DNA of 64,000 nucleotides, taken from assembly GCF_000244955.1 (NCBI RefSeq), contig NZ_CM001439.1, forward strand, positions 620,001 through 684,000, in the 5' to 3' direction. The notes under the pieces are model-generated. The model was not told where the DNA came from. It ran no database searches and was given only the letters and a program-made list of their open reading frames with translations. Positions 43,324 to 50,897 of this stretch are shown here, piece after piece. Source of the DNA: Saccharomonospora marina XMU15 (GTDB lineage: Bacteria > Actinomycetota > Actinomycetes > Mycobacteriales > Pseudonocardiaceae). The position numbers and the translations under genes are program-made. How positions within the stretch are numbered: position 1 is the stretch's first letter; each line of letters opens with the position of its first letter.

Positions 43324-43985
43324 GTCCTCTCCTGCTCCATGGCGGCACGGACCATCACGGCCCGGGCGTTGCGGATATGGGCCGTCATGACGGCCTGTGC
43401 CCACTCCGGGTCGCCCGCCCTGACGGCGTCGACGATCTCGACGTGGTGGGCCAGGCTCCGGCGCAGCGACGCGTCGTCGTAGGTGTGGAAGTTGCGCAGC
43501 ACGATCGGTACGTGCACCGCGTTGGCGAGTGCGCTCGCCAACGCCGGGTGATCGGCGAGGGTGGCCAGTCGCTGGTGGAACTCGCGGTTGAGCGGCACCA
43601 GCGTGTCCAGGTCCTGCCGCGGTCCCGGGCTGCCGATCTCGACCATCGCCGTGGCGAGGTCCGCGAGGTCGTCGACATCGGTGTCTCGGGCTTTCCTTGC
43701 GGCCAGCGCGGTGAGTCTTGGCTCCAGCGAGGTGCGGAGGTCGAAGATGCCCTCCAGTTCCGCGACGGTCCAACTGCTGACGCGTGCGCCCCTGTTGGGC
43801 ACCAGGTCCACCAGGCCTTCGGCGGCCAGCCTGCTCAGCGCCTCGCGCACCGGCGTGCGACTCACCCCGAGCCTGGCCGCCAGTTCTACCTCGCCGAGGC
43901 GGGAGCCTGCGCGGAACTCGCCTTTGAGGATGAGTTCCCGCAGGGCGTCCACGGCCCGCCCCGAGGTGGTCGCTGCTTGTGTCAC
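43320..43985 (-). CDS. GntR-family (FadR/FCD) transcriptional regulator
   Basis: A 221-residue regulator with an N-terminal winged helix (ALRELILKGEFRAGSRLGEVELAARLGVSRTPVREALSRLAAEGL) and a helical FCD effector domain (LEPRLTALAARKA, LNREFHQRLATLADHPAL, DDASLRRSLAHHVEIVDAV), which binds small carboxylates through metal-coordinating His and Asp. The GTG start 43985 is supported by GAGAGG. It heads the hyuA-hyuB-amidase operon and faces the divergent lyase gene, so it probably represses both. Confidence 0.9.
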   Translation of the reverse strand: MTQAATTSGRAVDALRELILKGEFRAGSRLGEVELAARLGVSRTPVREALSRLAAEGLVDLVPNRGARVSSWTVAELEGIFDLRTSLEPRLTALAARKARDTDVDDLADLATAMVEIGSPGPRQDLDTLVPLNREFHQRLATLADHPALASALANAVHVPIVLRNFHTYDDASLRRSLAHHVEIVDAVRAGDPEWAQAVMTAHIRNARAVMVRAAMEQERT

Positions 43986-44087
43986 ACATCACCTCTCGTG
44001 TGGATTGTGTGCAACATATGCCCGAAGGCGTTCCATGTGCAATCGATACGGCGTAAATTCCTCGTGTCTGTATGCATGGAGGTTGCG
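43986..44087. promoter_or_regulatory. Divergent promoter region GntR / lyase
   Basis: About 100 bases separate the two divergent starts. TTGTGTGCAA (44005-44014) is a short inverted repeat of the GntR/FadR type, and TGTGCAA recurs near 44056. These are candidate sites for the adjacent regulator. Confidence 0.5.
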
Positions 44088-44978
44088 GTGGGAGATCTGC
44101 TTGGTGGCCTTAACCGGCCGAGGGCGCGCCTGCGCGAGCTACTGGCGGTGCGGCGACCGCTTGTGGCCCCGGGGGCCTACGACGCGCTGTCCGCGCGGTT
44201 GGTGGAGCAGGCCGGCTTCGATGCCGTCTACATGACCGGGTTCGGCACCACGGCGTCGCTGATCGGCAGGCCGGACGTCGGGCTGCTCTCCTCGGCCGAG
44301 ATGATCGACAACGCCGCGCGGATCGTGTCCGCCGTGGACGTCCCGGTGATCGCGGACGCGGACACCGGGTTCGGTAACGCGATCAACGTGGTGCGCACGG
44401 TGCGGTCCTACGAGCAGGCCGGAGTATCGGCGATCCACCTCGAGGACCAGGTCATGCCGAAGAAGTGCGGGCACATGAGCGGCAAGGCGGTGATCTCCAA
44501 GGAGGAGATGACCGGCAAGCTGCGCGCGGCCGTCGCCGCCCGGCACGATCCCGACTTCCTGATCATCGCGAGGACCGACGCCGCAGCGGTGCACGGACTC
44601 GACGACGCCATCGACCGTGCCCGGGCCTACGCCGACGCGGGCGCCGATGTGCTGTTCGTGGAGGCACCCACCAGCGAAGCAGGGATCGAGCGGGTCGCGG
44701 CCGAGTTGTCCGGGGTGGCGCCGCTGGTGTTCAACTGGGCCGAGGGCGGCCGCACACCACCTGTCCCGGCCGCTCGCATCGCCGAACTGGGGTTCTCGCT
44801 GGTGCTGTTCCCCATCGGCACACTGCTCGCGGCCACGGCGGGCATGCGGGCACTGCTTGAGGTGTTACGGATCGAGGGCACCCCCGCTTCCGCACTGCCG
44901 GGGCTTCCTTCGTTCGACGAGTTCACCGAACTGGTCGGGCTGGGCGAGGTGCGAGACCTGGAGCGCAGGTTCAGCTAG
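44088..44978 (+). CDS. Isocitrate lyase/PEP mutase family enzyme
   Basis: A 296-residue TIM-barrel protein with VAPGAYDALSARLVEQAGFDAVYMTGFG, PVIADADTGFG (metal-binding Asp), IHLEDQVMPKKCGHMSGK (Cys of the active loop) and IIARTDA. It belongs with methylisocitrate lyase, oxaloacetate decarboxylase and related C-C lyases. GTG 44088 is preceded by GGAGG at five bases; the upstream ATG 44076 overlaps that site and is less likely. It diverges from the hydantoinase operon and shares its regulator region, hinting at a common pathway. Confidence 0.87.
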   Translation: MGDLLGGLNRPRARLRELLAVRRPLVAPGAYDALSARLVEQAGFDAVYMTGFGTTASLIGRPDVGLLSSAEMIDNAARIVSAVDVPVIADADTGFGNAINVVRTVRSYEQAGVSAIHLEDQVMPKKCGHMSGKAVISKEEMTGKLRAAVAARHDPDFLIIARTDAAAVHGLDDAIDRARAYADAGADVLFVEAPTSEAGIERVAAELSGVAPLVFNWAEGGRTPPVPAARIAELGFSLVLFPIGTLLAATAGMRALLEVLRIEGTPASALPGLPSFDEFTELVGLGEVRDLERRFS

Positions 44979-45472
44979 CTGGTCCGGTCCGTTTCCTTCG
45001 ACCCGAGCAGCCGAGGTGCCATCGAGGCGGCCTCCGGCCGCGCACCCGTCTGCACGCTGTCGGCCAGCGCACGCGCCCAGTCGCACAGCCCGGTGATGTC
45101 GATGCCGTGTGGGGCCGACTCGCCGTAGCGCCCGATCCCGTCCGCGCCCCTGCGCAGCAGCGAGGCCGCACCCGTGGGGTTTCCCCGCGCGGCGTGGGTG
45201 ACTCCCACGGCGAGCTGGGCCAACCCCCGCCACAGGTCGCCTTCGGCCTCGGGGCCGGACTTCCACGCGTCCTCGAACACCTCGTGCGCGTGAAACGGCA
45301 TCCCCTCGTCCAGCAGCCGCTGCCCCTCGCGCAACGTTTCGCCCGCGGAACGTGCCACGCCCTCCGGTTGCCGCTGGACCCCGTTGGCGCCGTAGGGCAG
45401 CGGCCTGCCGAGGCCGTCGCGTGGTCGCGCGTTGCGGGCGCGGCCTGCCTCGTCGCGGTCGCGCTCACCCAT
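44975..45472 (-). CDS. DUF309 domain protein
   Basis: This 165-residue helical protein has the family core GQRLLDEGMPFHAHEVFEDAWKSGPEAEGDLWRGLAQLAVGVTHAARGN. DUF309 proteins have no known enzyme activity. Its stop shares the palindrome CTAG with the convergent lyase stop (4 bp overlap). ATG 45472 is chosen over longer frames that lack homology. Confidence 0.85.
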   Translation of the reverse strand: MGERDRDEAGRARNARPRDGLGRPLPYGANGVQRQPEGVARSAGETLREGQRLLDEGMPFHAHEVFEDAWKSGPEAEGDLWRGLAQLAVGVTHAARGNPTGAASLLRRGADGIGRYGESAPHGIDITGLCDWARALADSVQTGARPEAASMAPRLLGSKETDRTS

Positions 45473-45544
45473 GGCCCGAGTCTGGCACGCGGCCCACGGC
45501 AGCGGCAGTGGCACCGAACACGCGGTCCTGGCCCGCAGTGGCGG

Positions 45545-47308
45545 CTAACCCCTCTTGCCTTTGGTGGCGTCCGACGCCTTGACCTCCGGTGGCTGCGGTT
45601 CCTCGTCGATCGGCATGGTTTTGCCGGTGAAGGTGATATGTCCTTCCCGGTACATGCGCTCCACCATGTGCGGGTAGTGCAACTCGAAGGCGGGTCGCTC
45701 GGAGCGGATCTTCGGCAGTTCGGTGAAGTTGTGCCGCGGTGGCGGGGAACTGGTGGCCCACTCCAACGAGTTGCCGTAGCCCCACGGGTCATCCACCTCG
45801 ACCGGATCACCGAAGCGGTAGCTGCGCACCACGTTCCACAGGAACGGCAGCATCGAAAGGCCGAGAATGAACGCCCCGACCGTGGAGACCATGTTCAGGG
45901 TCGTGAACCCGTCGGAGGGCAGGTAGTCGGCGTAGCGCCGAGGCATTCCCTCATTGCCCAGCCAGTGCTGCACCAGAAACGTCGTGTGGAAGCCGACGAA
46001 GGTGAGCCAGAAGTGCAGCTTGCCGAGGCGTTCGTCGAGCATCCTGCCGGTGAACTTGGGGAACCAGAAGTAGATCCCGGCGAACGTGGCGAACACGATG
46101 GTTCCGAACAGCACGTAGTGGAAGTGCGCCACCACGAAGTAGGTGTCGTGGATGTGCCAGTCCAGCGGCGGTGCCGCGAGGATGACCCCGGTGAGACCAC
46201 CGAGCAGGAACGTCACCAGGAACCCGAGGGACCACAGCATCGGGGTCTCGAAGGTCAGTTGCCCCTTCCACATGGTGCCGATCCAGTTGAAGAACTTGAT
46301 GCCGGTCGGTACGGCGATCATGAAGGTCAGGAACGCGAAGAACGGCAGCAGCACCGCACCGGTGGCGAACATGTGGTGGGCCCACACCGCCAGCGACAGC
46401 GCCGTGATGCCCATGGTCGCGAACACCATGAGCCGGTAGCCGAACAGTGGCTTGCGGGAGAACACCGGGATGATCTCGGTGATGATCCCGAAGAACGGCA
46501 ACGCGACGACGTAGACCTCGGGGTGGCCGAAGAACCAGAACAGATGTTGCCACAGGATGGCGCCACCGTTGGCCGGATCGAAGACGTGCGCGCCGATGAT
46601 CCGGTCGGCGGCGAGGCCGAGCAAGGCGGCGGTGAGGATGGGGAACACCGCCAGGATCAGCACGCTGGTGAACAGGATGTTCCAGGTGAAGATCGGCATC
46701 CGCCACATCGTCATGCCGGGGCAGCGCAGGCAGACGACCGTCGTGACCATGTTGACCGCGCCGAGGATCGTGCCGAGACCACTCACGGCCAGCCCCATGA
46801 TCCACATGTTGCCGCCGATGCCCGGCGAGAACGGCGTCGTCGACAGCGGGGCGTAGGCGGTCCAGCCGAAATCGGCGGCCCCGCCGGGGGTCAGCAGCGA
46901 ACTGAGCACCATCAGCCCGCCGAACAGGAACAACCAGTACGACAACGCGTTCAACCGGGGAAACGCGACATCGGGGGAGCCGATCTGGATGGGCAACACC
47001 AGGTTGGCGAAGGCGAAAAGCACCGGTGTCGCGTACAGCAGCAGCATGATCGTGCCGTGAATGGTGAACAGCTGGTTGTACTGCTCCTGCGACAGGAAGT
47101 GCAGGCCGGGCTGGCCGAGTTCGGCACGGATCAGCAACGCCATCACGCCACCGATCATGAAGAAGCTGATCGAGGTGACGAGATAGAGCTTTCCGATCAG
47201 CTTGTGATCAGTGGTGCGCAGCAGGTTCAGAAGGCCTTGGCCGCGCTTGCCCGGCGTGGGTGCCGGCTGCTGGATTCTGGTCGGACGAAGACCGATCTGC
47301 GTATCCAC
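45545..47308 (-). CDS. ctaD: Cytochrome c oxidase subunit I (aa3 type)
   Basis: This 587-residue protein has twelve membrane helices and the heme-copper ligands: HGTIMLLL near the N-terminus, [23 protein letters not shown] and [13 protein letters not shown]. It pumps protons while reducing oxygen. Only subunit I is here, which is usual in actinobacteria, where ctaC, ctaE and qcr genes lie elsewhere. The C-terminal extension (about 545-587) is charged. GTG 47308 has AAAGG upstream. Confidence 0.96.
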   Translation of the reverse strand: MDTQIGLRPTRIQQPAPTPGKRGQGLLNLLRTTDHKLIGKLYLVTSISFFMIGGVMALLIRAELGQPGLHFLSQEQYNQLFTIHGTIMLLLYATPVLFAFANLVLPIQIGSPDVAFPRLNALSYWLFLFGGLMVLSSLLTPGGAADFGWTAYAPLSTTPFSPGIGGNMWIMGLAVSGLGTILGAVNMVTTVVCLRCPGMTMWRMPIFTWNILFTSVLILAVFPILTAALLGLAADRIIGAHVFDPANGGAILWQHLFWFFGHPEVYVVALPFFGIITEIIPVFSRKPLFGYRLMVFATMGITALSLAVWAHHMFATGAVLLPFFAFLTFMIAVPTGIKFFNWIGTMWKGQLTFETPMLWSLGFLVTFLLGGLTGVILAAPPLDWHIHDTYFVVAHFHYVLFGTIVFATFAGIYFWFPKFTGRMLDERLGKLHFWLTFVGFHTTFLVQHWLGNEGMPRRYADYLPSDGFTTLNMVSTVGAFILGLSMLPFLWNVVRSYRFGDPVEVDDPWGYGNSLEWATSSPPPRHNFTELPKIRSERPAFELHYPHMVERMYREGHITFTGKTMPIDEEPQPPEVKASDATKGKRG

Positions 47309-47436
47309 GGATGCACCTTTCGCCTGTGCAGGGTGCGTCCCCGAGCGGCTCGCACGGGCCGCTCGAGAGGGTCGGCAATAACGTTAGACCCGCTACCGGG
47401 TGGTCGCATCCCGTCGAACGGGGGTCCCACCCGTGG

Positions 47437-47679
47437 CTATTGCTGGTAGGACTCGACCTCGCTGACCGGGCGTTCGTGTGCCTGATCGGGATCGTCGCCG
47501 AACTCTGCCCGTGCGCGCCGCTGCCGCAGCAGATCCCAACACTGGTCGAGCTGTTGCTCCACCTCGCGCAAGCGCTTGCGATCGTGGTCACCCAATCCGG
47601 TACCGGTCGCGTGAGACCGCAGGCGGTGTTCCTCGGCGATCAGCTCGTCGATGTGGGCGATGATGTCTTCCTCGGCCAT
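47437..47679 (-). CDS. DUF2630 family protein
   Basis: An 80-residue helical protein (IIAHIDELIAEEHRLRS, DHDRKRLREVEQQLDQCWDLLRQRRA) matching the small actinobacterial DUF2630 family. Function unknown. It is monocistronic, upstream of ctaD and in the same direction. Confidence 0.85.
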   Translation of the reverse strand: MAEEDIIAHIDELIAEEHRLRSHATGTGLGDHDRKRLREVEQQLDQCWDLLRQRRARAEFGDDPDQAHERPVSEVESYQQ

Positions 47680-47748
47680 CGGTCACTCCCTTCCACCCCG
47701 CCGCTTGCCCCCGCAGTTAGCCCGCTAAACGCGCCTAGCCGACCGCAG

Positions 47749-48516
47749 TTAGCCCGCGAAACGTGGTTGGAGCATGCGGGAGATACCTCTGCCCGCGGCC
47801 TGGACGAGAGGGACGAGGTTCATCGGTTCCGCAGTGCCTGCCCGCACGACCAGAGACACTGCGGCCACCACCTCGTCGTTCCTGCCGCGGATCGGAGCCG
47901 CGACGGAGAGCGCGTCGAGCGTCACCTGGCCGTCACTGACGGCGTACCCACCGCGCCGCACGGCCGCAAGCACTTCGCGAAGGCGGTCCGGATCGGTGAT
48001 CGTCTTGGGGGTGTAGGCGTGCAGCGGCGAGGTCAGCGCCTGCTGCTGGACCTCGGTGGGAGCGTGTGCGAGCAGCACGAGCCCCACGCCCGTGGCGTGC
48101 AATGCGAACCGACCACCCACTCGGGTCAGCACGGGCACCGCGTACCGGCCCGCGATGCGTTCCACGAACACCAGCTCCAGCCCCTCGCGGACCGCGAGCT
48201 GCACGTTCTCGTGGGTGACCTCGTAAAGGTCCTCGAGAAACGGCATCGCCACGTCGCGCAACGCCAGCCCCCGTGGCGCCAGTGAGGCGACCTCCCACAG
48301 CCGTAGCCCGATGCGGTAGCGCCCGTCGGTACCGCGTTCCAGCGCTCCCCACCTGACCAGTTCGGCGGCGCGCCGGTGTGCGGTCGGCAACGACACACCG
48401 GCCCGCCTCGCCAACTCGCTCAACGACAGATCCGGCGTGGCCGGGGTGAACGCCTCGAGCATCGCGAGCACCTTCGCCGTCACCGACCGGGTGTCCGCGC
48501 CAGCCCCGTTGCCCAC
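47749..48516 (-). CDS. IclR-family transcriptional regulator
   Basis: About 255 residues: an N-terminal winged helix (KVLAMLEAFTPATPDLSLSELARRAGVSLPTAHRRAAELV) and a C-terminal effector domain (LRDVAMPFLEDLYEVTHENVQLAVREG, HATGVGLVLLAH). GTG 48516 with AGGAG five bases ahead is the likely start, 8 bp after the reductase stop; GTG 48555 would overlap that gene. It is the last gene of the oxygenase operon and probably controls it in response to the substrate. Confidence 0.9.
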   Translation of the reverse strand: MGNGAGADTRSVTAKVLAMLEAFTPATPDLSLSELARRAGVSLPTAHRRAAELVRWGALERGTDGRYRIGLRLWEVASLAPRGLALRDVAMPFLEDLYEVTHENVQLAVREGLELVFVERIAGRYAVPVLTRVGGRFALHATGVGLVLLAHAPTEVQQQALTSPLHAYTPKTITDPDRLREVLAAVRRGGYAVSDGQVTLDALSVAAPIRGRNDEVVAAVSLVVRAGTAEPMNLVPLVQAAGRGISRMLQPRFAG

Positions 48517-48524
48517 CCCGGCTC

Positions 48525-49469
48525 CTACAGCTCCAGTACCAGGCGTGGCCCGCACGACCGCGACACACAGATCATCATCGTCTCTCCCGCCTCGCGTTCC
48601 TCGTCGGTCAGCAACGAGTCGCGGTGGTCGGGTACGCCCTCGCGCACCTCGGTCTCACACGTTCCGCAGGTGCCCTCCTGACAGGAGGAAAGCACCGGTA
48701 TGCCCGCGTCCTCGACCACTTCCAGGATCGACTTGTCCGGCGGCACGAGCAACGTCACGCCGGAGTGGGCGAGTTCGACCTCGAACGCCTGCCTCGGCCC
48801 GGCGTCCGCGCCCTGCTTCGGCGAGAACCGCTCGACGTGCAGGGCTCCCGGTGGCCACGTCGCGCAGCGCCGCTCCACCTCGGCGAGCAACGGTTCGGGC
48901 CCGCAGCAGTACACCGCCGTGTCCGGCTCAGGGGCCGCCAGCAGGCTGTCGAGGGGCAGCAGTCCGGTCTCGTCCTGCGGACGTAGTTCAACCCGGTCGC
49001 CGTAGGTGTCGGTGAGCACATCGGCGAACGCCATCGAAGCCCGAGTCCTGCCGCCGTAGACAAGCCGCCAGTCGGCTCCACGGGAGTGGGCGGCGGCCAC
49101 CATCGGCAGGATGGGCGTTATCCCGACGCCGCCCGCGAGGAACAGGTACCTGGGAGAGTCCACGAGCGCGAAGTTGTTCCTCGGCCCGCGTACCCGCACG
49201 GTGTCGCCCTCGGCCAGCCGATCGTGCACGTAGGCGGACCCACCTCTGCTGTCCGGCTCCCGCAGCACGGCGACGGCCAGTTCGCTGCGATCCGCCGGGT
49301 CGCCGCACAGCGAGTACTGCCGCTCAAGGCCCTCACCCAGCAGCAGGTCGACGTGGGCACCCGGCTCCCACTCCGGAAGCGGGCCGCCCCGGGGATCACG
49401 CAGCGTCAGCCGCGCCACCCCATCGGCCACCGCCTCCTTGCGTGCCAGCACGAGGTCCAACTCGGTCAC
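48525..49469 (-). CDS. Phthalate/vanillate-type oxygenase reductase
   Basis: A 314-residue three-part electron carrier: an FMN/ferredoxin-reductase domain (ERQYSLCGDP), an NAD domain (LFLAGGVGITPILPM, YCCGPEPLL) and a C-terminal plant-type [2Fe-2S] ferredoxin (SSCQEGTCGTCETEV and a distal Cys). It passes electrons from NADH to the Rieske oxygenase. GTG 49469 has GGAGG five bases ahead; the longer GTG 49481 start adds four residues. Confidence 0.93.
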   Translation of the reverse strand: MTELDLVLARKEAVADGVARLTLRDPRGGPLPEWEPGAHVDLLLGEGLERQYSLCGDPADRSELAVAVLREPDSRGGSAYVHDRLAEGDTVRVRGPRNNFALVDSPRYLFLAGGVGITPILPMVAAAHSRGADWRLVYGGRTRASMAFADVLTDTYGDRVELRPQDETGLLPLDSLLAAPEPDTAVYCCGPEPLLAEVERRCATWPPGALHVERFSPKQGADAGPRQAFEVELAHSGVTLLVPPDKSILEVVEDAGIPVLSSCQEGTCGTCETEVREGVPDHRDSLLTDEEREAGETMMICVSRSCGPRLVLEL

Positions 49470-49481
49470 CGCTTCCTCCAC

Positions 49482-49700
49482 TCACACTCGCGCGAGTTCC
49501 CGTACCGAAGGTGGCACCGGTTGCTGTTCGGGCGGCTGGTGCCCCCTCGGGTGGCCGAGCAGCCAGTCCCACAGCTCCACCGGGTCCTCGCTGGTGTGCT
49601 CGGCACCGCAGTGGCACACCCCGAGCAGCAGGTCGGTGTTGAGCACCCAGTGAATGCGAAACACGGTGTCACCGTGCAACATCGCCACCCGTGCACTCAT
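49482..49700 (-). CDS. Small protein between oxygenase and reductase genes
   Basis: This 72-residue protein has a hydrophobic/aromatic N-terminal part (VAMLHGDTVFRIHWVLNTDLLLGVCHCG), a Cys-x-Cys pair and a Pro-rich C-terminus. The ATG overlaps the oxygenase stop (ATGA). No family is recognised. Its place inside the operon suggests a part in assembly or electron transfer, which is inference. Confidence 0.6.
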   Translation of the reverse strand: MSARVAMLHGDTVFRIHWVLNTDLLLGVCHCGAEHTSEDPVELWDWLLGHPRGHQPPEQQPVPPSVRELARV

Positions 49701-50761
49701 GACCGCACCGAAGCCTGCCGCTGCTGGGACTGCTGCCCCCGCTCGATCATCCGCTTGAGGAAGCGGCGCGCGGCAAGCCCGCCGGTGTCGATGTTGATGC
49801 TGAGCTCCTGGTAGCCCTCGGGCTCGGTCTGGATGACCTGCTCGAGGATGTCCAGCGCCCGCACGTCCTGCAGCACCACGGTGCGGTTGCTCTCCGCGAG
49901 GAACTTCGACACCTCCTCGTCGTCGAGCGCGAAGTCCCTCGCCACGGCCCAGAAGTCGTGCGTGCTGTGCTCGGTCTCCGGAGTGATCGCGTACACCACC
50001 TCGACGTGGAAGGCATCGGGGTCGGTGCCGTCGTCGGCAGGCAGCACTCCGACTGGCGCGACCCTGCTGTGCAGCAGGTACAGGCACGGCGGGTGGTACT
50101 CGATGTCCTGCCAGCGCGTGATCCGGCCCTCGATGCCGGTGGACTTGGCGTAGAAGGAGGGGCACTCGGCGTCAGCCATGTGCCTGCTGACGTAGATGAC
50201 CTCCTTCTCCTCGTCGACCTCGGTGCTTATCGGGGTGTTGGCCACCTCAGGCGTACCGATGTAGCCGCCGTGCAGGTAGGTCTCGTGCGACAGATCCATC
50301 AGGTTGTCCACGAGCAGGTCGTACCGTGCGGCGAGCGGCTCCATGCCCGACACCGTGGTGTAGGCGGGGTCGGACAGCCACGGCGCCCTGGGGATCAGCG
50401 CCGGGTCGGCCTTGTCGTGGTCGCCGATCCACACCCAGACGAACGAGTCCTGCTCCACGAGTGGGTAACTCGGAACCCGCGCGGTGCGGGGAATCCGGGT
50501 CTGGCCGGGAACGAAGACGCAGCTACCCGCCTTGTCGTAGGTGAACCCGTGGTAGCCGCACACGATCTTGTCGCCGTCGAGCCTGCTTTCCGACAGCGGG
50601 TACCGGCGGTGCACGCAACGGTCCGCCAGCGCGACGGCTTCACCGGCCTCGGTGCGGTAGAACACGATCGGTTCTCCGAGGATGGTGCGGGGGAACAGTT
50701 CGCGGCCGATCTCTCGGCTGTAGGCCGCTACGTACCACTGGTTGCGGGCAAAGGTCGTCAT
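49697..50761 (-). CDS. Rieske non-heme iron oxygenase alpha subunit
   Basis: This 354-residue oxygenase has the Rieske [2Fe-2S] ligands Cys49, His51, Cys68 and His71, and the iron site region DNLMDLSHETYLHGG. The size and the PDR-type reductase partner place it near vanillate O-demethylases (VanA) and related demethylases. ATG 50761 has AAGGAGCG upstream. It starts the operon oxygenase, small protein, reductase, IclR. An aromatic methoxy acid is the likely substrate class. Confidence 0.9.
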   Translation of the reverse strand: MTTFARNQWYVAAYSREIGRELFPRTILGEPIVFYRTEAGEAVALADRCVHRRYPLSESRLDGDKIVCGYHGFTYDKAGSCVFVPGQTRIPRTARVPSYPLVEQDSFVWVWIGDHDKADPALIPRAPWLSDPAYTTVSGMEPLAARYDLLVDNLMDLSHETYLHGGYIGTPEVANTPISTEVDEEKEVIYVSRHMADAECPSFYAKSTGIEGRITRWQDIEYHPPCLYLLHSRVAPVGVLPADDGTDPDAFHVEVVYAITPETEHSTHDFWAVARDFALDDEEVSKFLAESNRTVVLQDVRALDILEQVIQTEPEGYQELSINIDTGGLAARRFLKRMIERGQQSQQRQASVRS

Positions 50762-50897
50762 TGACGTCGCTCCTTGGCAGATGCTGGGACGCGATGAGGA
50801 GTTGCCTCGACTGTGAAGCGACGCCAATGAGCTGACCACGCCTGTTTTCACTGACCGAAAGAAATTGTGGGATCTGGTCCGCGGCCGCGGGCGGCGC

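Noticed and set aside
45107-47449. Long open frame of 780 codons on the plus strand opposite ctaD
   Set aside because: Composition is Arg/Gln/His-rich with no motif, while the minus strand encodes a complete cytochrome oxidase subunit. It is a high-GC shadow frame.
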